This document shows positions 15,201 to 28,860 of a stretch of 64,000 nucleotides of DNA, in pieces. The translations under genes were made by a program, and so were the position numbers. Source of the stretch: Rotaria sp. Silwood1. Taxonomy: Eukaryota > Rotifera > Eurotatoria > Philodinida > Philodinidae. The notes under the pieces are model-generated. The model was not told the origin of the DNA. It was given only the letters and a program-made list of their open reading frames with translations, and ran no database searches. Numbering within the stretch: position 1 is the stretch's first letter; every line of letters begins with the position of its first letter. The stretch is taken from the NCBI GenBank assembly GCA_905250075.1, contig CAJNOP010000352.1, forward strand, positions 124,001-188,000, given 5' to 3'.

Positions 15201-16339
15201 AACTATAATCTTAATATAACTATGAATTATTAATTACACACTAATGCCTATTTCAAAAAAAAAACAACATGTCCTACTACAAACTTTATAATATATAATT
15301 TTACAAAGTTATTAACAAAATCTCATCGTTTTATATCGAATTAATCATATGACAAATAATTGATTTGTATAAAAATTCGAACTTGAAATTCGATTCTGAA
15401 GGTAATCAGTAAAAGATAACACCATAAAGGTTTAATATAATAATCGTAAGTCAAGAAAAAAAAACTTATAGATACTAATCATTTTATAGATTTATACAAA
15501 ATGAAACATGTTCATCATATATAAGGTAATATGTATGAAAAAAAAAGTGATTTATCTTTTAACGAATTTTCTCCTTTAATTCGTCGAGCATAAATGAAGG
15601 ATAAAATATAAAGCGTGAAAAATTAACGATAAATATCATTAAGACATTCGTAATGATATAGAAAACTATGAAAAAAAAAAAAAAAAGTTTTTTTAATATT
15701 AAAATCATTATTTATTTCAATCGTAATAAAACAATATTGATATTTATAAATTCTATTTCAAATCAAAAATGAAATTTCATGCTAATTTTTATAAGCATAA
15801 CTTTATAGTAATATATTTAATTTTTTTTTTCGAAAAAAAAATTCTATTAAACAAACCTCATCATCATCAATATTATCAAATTCTTCATCATCATCAGATT
15901 CTAAACTAGATAATTTTTTATTTTTAATTATTTGATTTTTCTTTTGAAATGTTGCTGATAATGATGATGTTATAAGACGATTTGTTTTATTAAATTTAAT
16001 TTTAAATTGTTTTATTGTTTTATGTAAATATTTTGCACATTGTTCAATATCTAATAATATTATTGAACAATCATAACAAATAATATTTGAAAAATTTTTT
16101 ATTGGATTAATTTTAATATGTAAATAACGTAATATTAAATCACGAAAACAAACTGTACGATTTGTTAGATTTATTTTATATGGATTTATTTTTTTCATTG
16201 GAATTTTTGTACGTTTTATATGTTTAAATAAATGATAATATTTTTGACAACATATTGATGAAAATAATGTTGAACGATCACGTAAAATTAATGAAAAACA
16301 TAAACGACAACGATCACGTTTTTGTATACAAACAGTCAT
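12229..16339 (-). CDS. C2H2 zinc-finger protein with ZAD-like N-terminus
   Basis: Eight exons (15857-16339, 14416-15156, 14205-14357, 13550-13616, 12898-13337, 12766-12840, 12618-12701, 12229-12528) join in frame to 780 residues. The N-terminus has CRLC at 11-14 and ICYDC ending at residue 91, followed by a helical stretch, which resembles the C2..C2 zinc-finger-associated domain. An acidic run (poly-Glu, about 225-240), Asn-rich and basic segments follow. Five C2H2 fingers lie near the C-terminus: about 572-592, a short atypical one at 599-617, 629-649, 657-677 and 685-706. The last three are each on or at the start of their own exon. Probably a sequence-specific nuclear DNA-binding factor; its targets are unknown. 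I chose the Met before TVCIQKRDRC because upstream in-frame residues are low-complexity. Confidence 0.8.
13855..14095. repeat. GC-rich insert in a zinc-finger intron, possible MITE
   Basis: Within the intron between exons 3 and 4 of the zinc-finger gene lies a segment of clearly different composition. It starts near GGGACGTACC, has a run of about 13 G, and ends with GGGGGTCTGGACCCCCC and TGTCCC. GGGAC/GTCCC and the flanking G/C runs hint at imperfect terminal inverted repeats. I did not find a clean target duplication. Confidence 0.35.
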
Positions 16340-17762
16340 TATTATTATTATTGAATACTGTTCATTAATTAATTCATTATTATTATAAAATTTATTCACA
16401 TTTAATATTAAAATAATATTGTTTGATATGAACAAACTATTAAGGCTAAAAATAGAATGTTATACATAAAAGAATAAATACCACAATCTAGAAAACAACA
16501 ACAACAACAACAATAATACAATATTACATTAAGCTTCATATTGATCAACGAAACGAAAGAGAAGAAAAAAAAACGAAAGAAAGCAATACAATATCGGTGA
16601 CAATAACGAATATTTAGGTTATTCCTACCCTTGAATTAAACTCATTGTTAATTGAATATATAAATAATAGTTTTTTTTTTCTAATTATTATTTTTTAAAT
16701 ATCTTCATCTATTAACATCTTTTTCTTTTTCATTGTTAAAACAAAAAAAATGAATTAATACTAAAAAAATACTGTCGTTGTTGAATAAAATGATTGATGA
16801 AAAACGTAGAACTAAGAATATAAATTGTTTTAAAAGATTAGATTATATTATTAATGTATTTACTTGATCGAGTAGTACACAAGTGGGCAAGTGCCTTTAT
16901 GGCAAACATCTAAAAAGAAGATGAAGAAACGAAAAAAAAAAAAAAGAAAGAATACGAAGTAGTTCAACGCGACTATATAACGTTTTATTGATTTTTACCG
17001 TATCGTTATCACATACACACATATATGTTGGCTGTTCCTTTTGTGCTATCAGCAACCTTGTCACGACCTCTAATGACCTTCTAAACCAAGGTTGCTTCCA
17101 AACTGAACATCTCTCGTTTTTCTTTTTTTTTTCTTTTCCATCCTATCGACATATGCATATGTATGCATATGTTATATAAAAGTAAAAGAAAAAAAAGAAA
17201 GAAAGAACAGATCCATTTACGTTCATCGCAATCGACCCTGTATGTGTATGTATATGAATAGGAGAGGTCTTTCTTCTTCTCTTCTTTTTCTTTTTTCGCA
17301 ATTGCCTTGAACAAACAGACAAGCGGCTGCTGTCGCCGCCGCTTCGTTGAATGTTATTAACCTTGGAGAGCAACATTTGTCCGACTCTTGGTCCTCTACA
17401 ATAAATCGTTCTCTATTTCTTCTATTTAACATATAGTGCGTTCATAAATGTTCAAATAAATCTATAAAATAAAGAAAAAAATAAAAAAAAGTATATTTTT
17501 TTGTTAAATATTTATAGAAAATAATTTTTTAATTATTTAATAAAAAAAAATAAATAATAAATATATTCTCCAACTATCACATCGATAAAAATAAATGCTC
17601 AATGGTTCAATTTTAACGACGAAAGTAGCGCTTAACATTATTATTGATTGGATAATAATAATAGACCAATAGGAAAAAAATTTGTCTATTTATTTCTATG
17701 ATTTCGCTGTATTATTGCATTACAATAAGAAAAATTAATTTTTTTTTTTATAGATATTTAAA
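16340..17762. promoter_or_regulatory. shared divergent upstream region, zinc-finger gene and CDC73
   Basis: The zinc-finger gene starts leftward at 16339 and CDC73 starts rightward at 17763, so both promoters and 5' UTRs lie here. The centre (about 17000-17430) is less AT-rich and contains open frames on both strands that look like noise. TATATAA-like sequence occurs at 16974-16979 and near 17172. No specific factor site can be claimed. Confidence 0.45.
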
Positions 17763-20230
17763 ATGGCTGATGCATTAAGTCTTCTTCGTCAATTTACAAT
17801 TGAAAATAAAGAATATACAATTGAAAATGATCGATTTGTATTTAATGATCTTGCATATACAAAAGATATTAAAACAAATTATCTTGTTTATGGGTTTGTT
17901 TTTTTTTATTTTTTACTTTGTTAAATATTTATTTTTGTCTATATTTAGTACTGGTAAAGATAATACACCAAAAGATTATTATACACTTGAAAGTATTGTT
18001 TTTCTATTAAAAAATGTTGATTTACAACATGCAAATTATGTTAAAAAAGCAGCTGTATATATATATATATATATATTATAATTATAAATTTAATTATTAA
18101 AATTTTCTTATAGGAAAAAGGTATACCAGCGATAAGTCGTCCTGATCGTAAAGATCTATTAGCTTATTTAAATGGACAAGCACATACAGCTGATCGTATT
18201 GATAGAAATGCTCCATTGGAAATTGCTATGCAACGACCATTACAAGGTAATATTATACAAAATTTGTATAATTTTAAATAGTTAATACTAGAAATTTTTC
18301 TTTTTTTTGTCTAGTCAATAAACGACCAGCAGAAGATCCTCGTTTGGATAATGCAAAAATTGCACGTGTTGAAGATGATGATATGCAAAAATTAAAAGAT
18401 CGTCGAGAAAAAAAATTTGATGAAAAAAATAAAGAAATAACTGCTGATCAAATACGTCCATTATCAGGTGAATTATCAACAGAAGCAATACTTAAATTAC
18501 GTGCAAAAATTCGTGCAACAGCTCGTGATAAAATTGTTGATTTAAAAGAAAATGAAGATACACCAGAACCAAGTACAGAACCATTACCAATAACAGCTGA
18601 TACATTTGAAATAATGAAACGTGAACGTACATGGAGAAATCGTACAACTGTTTTACAAAGTTCAAATAAAGTAAAGAAGATGATTATTTTTTTATTCACA
18701 AAAAAAAATTCTTTTTTTTTTTTTCAATTAAGAATTTTGCAAAAAATATTCTTTTAATATTAAATTCAATTAAAGCTAAAGAAGAAAGTGAACAAAAACA
18801 AGAAGCACTTGCTGCACAACGATCACCTATTCGTGATGTAAAAAAAAAAAAATATTTTTGAATTTAAAAACTTCATCTATTTTTTTTTTTGCTAGACAAC
18901 AACTCGTGTACCACTTGAAGGTTATTCACGATATCATCAAGAAAAATTTGTTCAAAGAGATGATTCAGAATTTAAAATTGATACACATGCTTCATATCAT
19001 GGTTTAACATTAAAAACAGTTACAGAAGGTGCAACACCAAATAAATTACTTGTAAGAATTTTTTTTTGATTAAAAAATTTTTTTATAATGTTTTGTTGTT
19101 TAAGTCAACAACAAATTCTTCAATATCTAAACCTATTACACCTATAAATGATAAATTAAATACATCAAATAGTGATACATCAAAACGTCCATCACGTACA
19201 CCAATTATTATTATTCCACCAGCATTAACATCATTAATAACAAGATATAATTGTAAAGAATTATTTGAAGATTTAAAGTAAATTAGCAAAATCATAGATT
19301 TTTGTGATTCTTTTTTTTTTGTTATATTTAGATTTATATCAACAGAAGAAGGTAAAGCAAGTGGTACAAAACGTGATGGTGATATATTAATACAACGTAA
19401 AAAAGGAAATTTTACAGTACCATATAGAATAACTGATGATCCTCTTCGATTAACAAAACAAGATTGGTAAAAAAAAAAAATATTCTCAAATAACATAATA
19501 TATTATTCGATATTGATTTCTAATATAAAATTTGTTCATCAATAAAAATATTTCTCGATTGAGATTTATCTAGAAAACTTTAAGATTTAGATCGAAAATT
19601 TCGAGTCATAAAAAAAAATTGTGCAAGTTTAATAAAAGATGAAATTTTATTTGGTTCACAGTAAAATAGATTTCTAATTTTTACTATCAACAGGAACAAA
19701 GACATTTATATTATTAAATAAAGAATAAATGTTTGCCTAGTAAATAAGCGCACTTTTGATGATTATTCTATCATTTGAGAAAAATAAATGAATCTGATTA
19801 ATTAATATTTATGCATGATCATGAATAAATATGAAATAGTTTTTTTTTGTATAGGGAAGAACGTGTTGTTGCTGTATTTGCACAAGGACCAGCTTGGCAA
19901 TTTAAAGGTTGGCCATGGTCAGGAAATCCGGTGGAAATTTTTCAAAAAAGTAAATTAGAAAACAAAGAAAAAAGAAAATTTTTTTATTTTTTGCATTAGT
20001 TAAAGCATATCATATTAAATGGGCTCAATTAAAAACTGATGCTAATATAGCAAAATGGTCTGTACATTTAATTGAATTAGATCAAAATAAACGTCATCTT
20101 GATTGTGCTCGTATACGAACATTTTGGGATTCACTTGATCAGTATGTTCATGTTTTTTATCTTTTGAATATTTTTTTTTTTGTTTTTGTTTAGATTCATT
20201 GCTAAACATAAATCAAATTTGAGGTATTAA
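17763..20230 (+). CDS. CDC73: CDC73/parafibromin, Paf1 complex subunit
   Basis: Eleven exons (17763-17893, 17949-18054, 18114-18246, 18315-18670, 18733-18837, 18896-19051, 19105-19277, 19332-19466, 19855-19949, 20000-20141, 20194-20230) give 522 residues, close to human parafibromin (531). The start [11 protein letters not shown], then [24 protein letters not shown] and DRNAPLEI match the N-terminal parafibromin domain. [23 protein letters not shown] matches the central signature around the Paf1-binding region. From about residue 345 lies the C-terminal Ras-like domain ([15 protein letters not shown] to [10 protein letters not shown]), with WPW and [10 protein letters not shown]. It acts in the nucleus with RNA polymerase II in elongation and histone modification. 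Most introns are 50-68 bp; the eighth is 388 bp. It appears intact. Confidence 0.95.
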
Positions 20231-21367
20231 TGAAGATTATAAATGATCAATTAAATTCAACTTCTATTATTGTTTTCCTCGTTTTTTTTTTTTTTTTTTT
20301 TTAAATCACATCGATTTTTTTGTTTTTTTTGTATAAAAAAAAAAAGAGATATAAAAACTTCATTTGAGAGGGATTGTCTCTTGTAAAAAAAAAAAAAATT
20401 CAATATTAGATCTCAACAAAACATCCTGGTAAAGTATTGTTATATCGCGAATAAAAAAAAGAATTTTATTTAGAAAATCATTAGCTCTAGTCGGAAATAT
20501 TTGTGTTAATAATGCTATATAGACATTGTGGATGAAGGAATTTTTACTGGAAAAAAAAAGTCTTTTTGATTTCAAACACGGTATCATTTTATTACATATA
20601 ATTTTCTCTAAAAAAATCTTTATCGACGGCTTTTTTCAATGAGATTTTTTTTTCTGTGTTTTCCACCTAATATTAACAAGAAGAACAAAGATATTTATGT
20701 AATTAAATAACCTATATTTCATAGTAAATGATGTCCTATTTTAAGCTATTAAAAATTGCACTTACAATTTTTCACTTAATATCTGTGTCAATGCACATAA
20801 TTCAATTCCGGTTCAAATATCAGTTTCACACGGGAACTAGGGCGTATCTAATTTCGAGCGACAAAAAAGAAATATAATATTTATAGATTTTTTAGTGATC
20901 TAGAATAAATTGAATCTGTGTAATTGAGACAAATATCAAAATTCAGAGTAAAAAAAAAAACCACAGAGGAATACGTAATTTATTTCAGTAAATCTGATTA
21001 TTATGAACACTTCATTATCAATGACATTTATTCTTGTTTAATCTTGTAAACTAATTGGATCTTATATCAATTTTAAAATCTAATGAAGTTTTTATCCTTG
21101 TAGGTTATTAAAATAATTGTAGTTTTTTTTGTTTTTTACAAACAACTAATAATGCAGGAATTTATTTCATGCAATCTTAAAGAAAACTTTAAGTAACATG
21201 AGTTTGTCAATACATTTAAATTTTTTATTCTATATTAAAAATGAATTAATAGGCTAATTTACATGAAAAAATCACTCGATATTTATATAATCGATTAAAT
21301 AGCTGTAGCCGAAAGTAATTTAATTGTATTTATTAATTGTTCATTCTAAATAAATTTATTATTATTA
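20231..21367. other. convergent intergenic stretch
   Basis: Nothing is recognised here. It is AT-rich with long poly-T/poly-A runs, and lies between the CDC73 stop and the end of the KChIP-like gene, which converge. Polyadenylation signals of both genes are expected (AATAAA-like motifs are frequent by composition), so none is called. Confidence 0.5.
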
Positions 21368-23677
21368 TTAGTTAAATAAATGATATATACATACATGTAA
21401 ACAATATTTTTCGAAATCATCAAAATTAATACTTCCAACATGATGAAAATCAAGTTTCTATTTAAAATAAAATATAAGAAATATAAAAAATAAAAAAAAA
21501 AAATATTTACTTCAAATATAAAAGTTGAATGTTTTTCAATTGTTGCATCTGTAAGTGGTTGATGAAGATAATGATTTGGTCCAAGTAGATCATATATTGA
21601 ACGAAGAATTGTTTCAATTGTCTAATAAATACAAATATATATATATAAACTAATATAAATCCTAAAATATCATACTTGTTTAGTTATTTTTCCATCATCT
21701 GATATATCATAGAAACGAAAAATCCATTGAAGTTTTTCTCTCATACTTCCACGTACCAATATTGATAATGTTTGAATATAATCCTATATAATAGATTAGA
21801 AATGTTTAAATAATTATATGATTCAATTAGATATATGAATTTATATAGAAAAAAACAAATTGTTGAATAGTTCTACAGTCATTGTTACATCAGAAATAAT
21901 TTCATTGAGAATAAATTAATAAGCGCAAGTTCACAACTATTCTTATATATATTTATTTTTTGTTTTTTGAATAGTTCATACATTTTTAAAGACAAGAAAA
22001 AAAAAAATTTCTATTCTTTTGTCATAAAATGAATAAGTATATTATTAGAACATATTATTTTTAGTTCTTCTAAGTTCGTAATTGAAGTCTTAATGACAAA
22101 CAAGAAAAGAACGGAAATCTTTTTATTTTTTATTTCTTTCAAACCATCTATGCTAATTTATACTTCTATTTATATGAAGAAATTTACTTCAAATGTAAAA
22201 TACATCCGTTTTCGTCTATCCAAAATACGAAATAAATATGTTGTATAATGTTGACAATTGCCATGAGGAAAAAAATGTGAATAAATAGTTTGAAATTCAC
22301 GTTCAGTTACTGCACCACTTGGACATTCCTATAAATTAGATCAACATTTATAAAGAAGATAAACACTTGGTTTTTTTTCTTCATACCTGTTTAAATCCTT
22401 TATAAAGTAAACGTATTTCTGATTTTGTAAATTTTGTTATTCGTACAATTTCTTCCAAACTTTTTGGTACTTTACGAATTTGGACGGGTAATATTGGTAT
22501 TAGATCATTATCACTTTCTATTATAGAAATAATATAGATTTATGTTAATATCATTATCATCTTAATATTTTCTATTCAATAAATAAATTATTTTCTCATA
22601 TATTGTCAAATATAAAAGAAAATCTTTTTTTACATTAATATATAAAACAGATGTTAAGATATTTCTTTTGTAATTTTTTAAACAAAAGACAAGTAATATT
22701 TCGTCAGTATATTCTCAACATAAAAAATGTAATATTCTTATTATTTTTATTGTGACATTGAATGATTTTTAATGCTCTCTTTGTCTTTATTACTTATTAT
22801 TCAATTACTAGAGTACGACTGTAAATATATATATATATCTATCACCATCATGTCAATTATTATATTTATATCTAGTGTGAAAGATATAAAAAGAATAAGA
22901 AAAAATATCTTGAGGATGAATTTGACCACTTACGCTCAAATGATTCCATTGACATATTTAACGTTTTGACGAATATAAGTCTGAAGAATGAATGAATTTA
23001 ATATAATTACAACTAGTTTTTAATTATTCGTTTGTTCTATTGTAGATAGAAGGTTTTTTTTTGTGACATATTGATTTGTATTTGTGTACTAACTGATGAA
23101 GTTTTTCGGAGAACTTCCGGAAAGAAAAAAAATCGAACGAATAAACTTTTCTTTTGTTTGTTATAGGAACCTGTTTTGCTCTGTATGAATATATATATAT
23201 ATGTACGCAGTTAGATAGATTGCTTCTCTGGTCGATGAGTTTTTTTTTTATTGTTTGATTTATCCTTTTCTGACACCCTGCAAGCAAATACGGCATGGAA
23301 CAGGGAAGAGGAGGGGGGGAGAAACATAAAACGAGAGAAGAAGAATCTTTGTCTCTCATCATATTAGTGAAGCGGACGCGTAGGAGGGTCTGCATAGCAA
23401 ATACACGCGAGATTCTCAAGCACATAGTAGAAAATAACAGGAAATAGGAGCGAGAGTCAAGTATTCTCTAATCAACCATATTGTTTCACTATTGGCACTA
23501 ACCAAATAACGTTTTCTCATAGTTAATGACATATATTCCAAAACTTTAGATTATTAGTTTTTTTTTTTTTTTTTTTTTTTTTCTATGAAAGTTTATCTCT
23601 TTATTTTGCTTGTCAATATATTTTTTAATTACGGATCATTTTTTTTACTTACTGAAATGTTGTAAACGACGCATCAT
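21368..23677 (-). CDS. KChIP-like neuronal calcium sensor with degenerate EF-hands
   Basis: Six exons (23653-23677, 22387-22517, 22188-22328, 21676-21783, 21511-21621, 21368-21457) join in frame to about 201 residues. [38 protein letters not shown] is the first EF-hand region of Kv-channel-interacting proteins (positions 29-66). LSILVRGSMREKLQWIFRFYD matches the helix before EF3. The calcium loops are weak. EF2 is DRRKRMYFTFED. EF3, DISDDGKITKQT, lacks the final Glu. EF4, DFHHVGSINFDD, lacks several ligands. There is no N-terminal MG myristoylation site. KChIPs bind Kv4 potassium channels at the membrane. The tiny first exon was chosen because its phase fits exactly, and it is the least certain part. 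The end is also uncertain because CATGTATGT at the last exon could be another donor. Confidence 0.75.
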
Positions 23678-26600
23678 TCTACAATTGACGTATTTGATTG
23701 TTTTTCTTTATAAATAAATAATAGAGATAATAACAATTACACAATACAACAAATTCTAGTAAATAATTTATACAGACCATATAAAGATTCAATGAGAAGC
23801 TAAATCTCTCACATCAAATTGAATAAATGATCATTCTTTCAACGAGAAAGAAAAAACTATAGAAAAAAAAAAAGGAGAAAACAAAGAGAGACAGAGAGAA
23901 AAAAAAGAAGAAGAAGAGAAAATCAACGAAGATGACAAGTGTTTCCTTCATATCATGATTACAACCGTGTATTACATATCTTTTGTTGAATAGGCAAGTA
24001 GTCCACTTAGTATAGAGAAAAACAGAAGGACTCTTGAACATTTCCGTTCGACACACGAATGTAGTTTTGATTAAAAAAAAAGAGTGCCAAAGCTTCAATT
24101 ACTTATATGATTAATAAGCCATGTACTCTTCTTTTTTTTTTTTTTCATAATAATTTTTATGGAAATTAATAATTAAAAATTTGACAATAACAGACAGATA
24201 AAATAATAACCTGAAAAAGACAAGAGATATAAATTAATCATAACTTTGATTAGATGATGCCGTTGTATTTGACAACAGACTGACTACTACAAATAGAAAA
24301 ACTATGAAATAAATTTTATTGAAACTTTAAACATAAATTTTTGTTTTGAAAAAGATTCTTTTCTAGTAAAATAAATTATATATCTTGTGAGAATAATTTT
24401 TTTCTTATGTCAATTGATCTAGATCTCATGAGATATTAGTTAATAATATGACATTATTATCTTTTTTTACCATGAACAATATATTTATCTTAAACAAGTT
24501 ATGGTTTCTAACAATAAAGGAAATATTCGAACTGATATCCGTCGTTGAAACTCATTGATCTCTACAACATTTACTAGTCATTCGAGAGTTTAAGGTACTT
24601 GTAAAAATAAAATTCAATTTTGAGCTCTAAAATTGATTGATCGTTTTAATCAATTATCATTTACTGGTTTCTTCAATTTTATATGCATCAAGGAATAATG
24701 AAAGAATCTTTGAAAGTTTTCAAAACAAATTTTTGACGGCTTTTAGCAGGCAAAAAAAGTTATCTAAAGTGCGAGTGAAATTTATTAAAAATATAAATTT
24801 CTGAAAAAAAAAACAATTTCGTAATCATTAGATTTCTGTGAAATTTATAACAACAATAAGATTTTCAATAGATGACAGATTGACGTCTGCAAAACTTCTT
24901 GATTTCCAGACTTATGGTTATGAGACTAAACGATCTGTATAAAGGCTAATTCTTTATCCAAAAAATGTTAGAACGCGATGTAGTCAAACAAAAGGCAGTG
25001 AGACTGAGCTGCATTGAACGGCTTTATGACGATAATAAGAAAGTACATAGAAACATAGTGTACAAATAATTTCAAACATAGTACAATAATGTTTGCTGTT
25101 TGTAGAATTTCTAATCGACGACTTTCAAAAAATATTCCGAACATATATTTAGAGATATCACAAAGCAGTGTGAGTGGGTATCGGTATATGTGGATGTAGA
25201 TGAAGAGAAGACCCATATCAATATTCTTCACAATTATCAAAAAATATCGTGCAATGTACACGAGAAGAAATTCGATGTTGGTCTCTCTTTTTCTTTGGTG
25301 TTTAACTTCAGCTTGAGTCACTACTATTTTCAAATCAACTGAACTACATAAGAAAATGAATAATTCTGAAACTGGAAGCTGAGTTAGACGAAAGTAAGAT
25401 CAATCTTCTCATTAAAAATGAACGCACTCTCCTCACCATCATATTCATCTCTCAACAATATCGAAGAACAGACAGCATTGATAAGCTCTAAAAATCTTAG
25501 ATATGCTAATTCTGTATGATATTCGCCTATTTCTATTACGGGTATTCCAGCTTTTACGTCACAATTCATCACCAGATGTTGCTCATTTTTTAGATCGTTT
25601 GTCAATACTTATAGAGCATTACCTCGAATTAGCGATAAGTTGTGGCATTTAACCAACAAAAATCAATTTGTATTTTTTGCTCCAACGAAATGATAACTCT
25701 TAAGGTAGTGCATATGCACTTTGATTTCGTTTGTCTGTGATCTTGCACTGATTTTTATGTACTCCCTCTCTTCTTTTAACTCGGAATGATGTACTTTTTC
25801 TTTTTAATTTTTTCATTGACTAGTCATCAGATCTACTGTAATAAAACATATAATAACAATACAAATAAATTAATGTTCTATAAATGATTTGACAAAGACT
25901 ATTATATCTTCTCATCCTTGAAAATATAATTATCTTATAGCTATTTCCATATATAGTTGAATGTTCATCCAATGTTCAGTTGCTGACATCCGTTTTTTTC
26001 TGGTTAATTAACCAATTTCTATAAGGACTTATAAGAAATGCCATTTGTTATGATTGTTCAGAAAAACACAAGATTGAAAAACATTAAAGGTCGTTTTTTA
26101 ATTAAAGATTTGTACAGTACTTCTGTTGGATTGATTATTCTTTTTATGAATTTCAACGACAAGATCTATACGAATTATTAAAGTGTTTTAATATAAAAAA
26201 AGAGTTAATTTATATAGATCAAGTATTTGAAAATCATGAAGAAACACTTAGTTAATGCAATGCGAAGCACAGCATTTAAGTAGTCAATCACGTATGCATT
26301 CGGTCTCCATACTTTGCATGTATTTTGTTACAACTAAACTCGTACTTTGTGTCGTAATGTTCTAGAAAACATCGAGTCGCTAGAAATTCATTTGAATTAT
26401 GTCAGGGAGAACCATTGTAATTTTGAAGATTTTGTCTTCAAATTCGACCGGAAATGATAACAACTTTCAGCAAGACAGAATTGATTTCCGGATGAAACCA
26501 TTTTTCGTTCTCATGTTAATTTAAATTTCATTGCTAAAAATTGACATAGTTTCACATCACATTTATGTAGACTTTTGCGAGTTTTATTTTATTACTCACC

Positions 26601-28005
26601 AGAAATACACATCGAAAGTTATCATTTTCTGATGCGATGATCTCAAGAACGAAGATTCAGAAAATATAGAGATAGACGTTCTGATTGAAGTTCAAGTAAC
26701 AAAGTAGACCTGTATGTCACTAGACAATAATTTATCAAACGAAACTAAACAAACCACGTTGTACTAAATTTCATCCTCTATCTAGTACACAGGACTATGG
26801 TAAGCTTTTTACTTTTGATATTCATAGTGTAACAAAAGTATATAAATGATTTCAAGAAAATATACTAGAGGCTATAGGTTGTAATCTAACGAAAACCATT
26901 TGATTCTAGCTCATCTAGTTTTTGAGATATGCATAAAAACTATATAAAATTATCTACTATATAGACTGATAGTTTAAACAAGACTTTCTAATTCTATTAT
27001 ACATCGTCATTCTTCAGTTAATTTGATAATATAAGACTATTTCGATCGAAGGTACTCATGCGAAACAGAGTCATATATATTTGCATACAATGGACAAATA
27101 ATAACGAGTATCGGTAGTATTTGTTAAACTAAAATTGGTGAAGATATTGAAGACACAAATTTCTTTTTCTTCATTCAAAAGCATCAAAAACAAAATGCCA
27201 TTATTGCAGTTCTCTTTATTCAAACACAGAAATTCATTCCACGAATAACAAACATTGACCATAACGTTGGTTGCATAATGCTTTTGAATTTCTTCTGAAG
27301 ATGTAACTATGACATCAAGAAAGATCAACAAAAAATGTTCATTAACAATGAAACAAAAACAAACACAAAGCAATTTTTACTATTAGTATAATTGGTTTTT
27401 TTTCTTTCGTTCGTGTCTATATAATGCATGAAAATGTGATAGTAACATATGTGAACAGAGGAGTTTTAATCTTAGGAAGAATTCATATTATAATTATGAG
27501 GATGTGGGTGTGTGGAAAAGTAGTAAAATACAGCGTGAACACCTGTACACCCATAAACAAACTAAAATTCAAACTTTAGAAGAGAGAGGAGTTGTGAAAA
27601 AGAAAAGTCTAATTTCTTGAGGTCCACAATTGTTTGATCCGTCGTTCGGTTTAGATTTGACGGTATCTCGTCCTTAGATGCTTTATATAGATTGTCTAAT
27701 ATTAAATCAATAGAAATAAAAATGATTTTGTCCTATATGAAACAAAGAAATAAGCATCAACGAAATATCTATATGTGTATTTGCTCACTTCTATTTATTT
27801 AACCCAGAAAAAAGAACATGAATTTAATCTTTCTATTTTATCTTACAAAAAAGCAAAATACACACATACAAATAGCAAAAATATATATTTATTGATTGTC
27901 AGCAGGTTTAATAACAGCTTTTTGAAGCTTATCTCGTGTTTGTTTCAATATAAGATTTTTTTCTTCACGTGTATTTACTAGTAGTTGCATCGCAATTAGT
28001 TCAAA
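23678..28005. other. gene-poor stretch with possible decayed coding sequence
   Basis: No intact gene was recognised. Base composition from about 24900 to 27700 is less extreme than in neighbouring spacers. Leftward open frames at 25384-25605 and 27071-27373 have plausible residue composition but no start, splice or domain support. They may be remnants of a bdelloid multigene family. GT-rich segments recur at 25165-25200 and 27499-27520. A long poly-T tract lies at 23559-23582. Confidence 0.45.
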
Positions 28006-28860
28006 ATGGCCTCAGCTTCATTTCGACAATGTGAGATTTCATCATGCATACATGAGTCGTTCGCTGTGTATGAATGCTGTCATTTAAATATTTGTTCAAT
28101 ACATATTAACGAACATTCGAATCACTCATCGACGAAATCAAGGCACTCACTAATCGAATCTTTTCATTTGAACTGCGTTTTCTCGTCATTCTCGAGCAAT
28201 TGCGTCTTGGATCTCAACGAATACTCGATTATTTCTGTAATGAAAAGTGTCACATTTTTCTAAGAAATCGAATAGAAGAACTTGATCATTTGCAACTTGA
28301 GGTCGAAGATTTAGTTCATATGGAAGATCCAATACAAGAAAATATAACTAAGATCAAAACATTGATTCATCGGATGAAACAAGACTTAATTCATATTCGA
28401 TTTAATTTTCATCCTCTTATTATCGACGAAAATCTGATCGATGAATGTTCACAAGATCTTGTACCTTTTTTCACCTTTACATCAAGTGATTCAACTCACT
28501 GAATTTTCGTATGATGTATTGGCCGCTAATACAAGACATCTATTAATACATCGATAAACCAGTTTGTGCTTACTCAATCAACAATTAACTATTGTCAAGC
28601 AAACGCCTTGGCTTCTTATTATTTCTGATATCTCTTGTTTATCAACACTCGATCGTTTTATTGTGGTCAACTATAAATACATTTTCACACTAAATGAAAA
28701 AAACAATGCTTCTTGAACATTATTTATCGTTGGATTTATTCAACTGAGCGCGTGTTACATTTTCAGATAGCAGACTCTTCATATCAACAGAAGAAATTGA
28801 ATCATCGATCTTCAGATATACTCTCATGATGTCCCTTGCGTTCGTCAAAGACTGAGAGTC
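28006..28860 (+). pseudogene. broken B-box-type protein gene
   Basis: The frame at 28006-28263 starts MASASFRQCEISSC and carries a Cys/His-rich stretch (CCHLNICSIHINEH) that looks like a B-box-type zinc site, as found at the start of many bdelloid proteins. Coding similarity then moves to another frame, which runs to 28502. It includes LEQLRLGSQRILDYFC and a Leu/Glu/Ile-rich helical, probably coiled-coil, segment. Past the stop, translated pieces such as STLDRFIVVNYKYIFTLNE (about 28640-28710) look like remains of a beta-propeller-type C-terminal region. At least one frameshift and several stops separate the parts, so it is read as a pseudogene. An unrecognised intron could explain one of the frame changes. 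Confidence 0.55.

Noticed and set aside
24968-25605. Two leftward frames as a possible gene
   Set aside because: They are in different frames with no clear GT..AG joint and no recognised domain. Kept only as possible decayed sequence.
27071-27373. 100-codon leftward frame
   Set aside because: Residue composition is plausible but nothing supports a gene.
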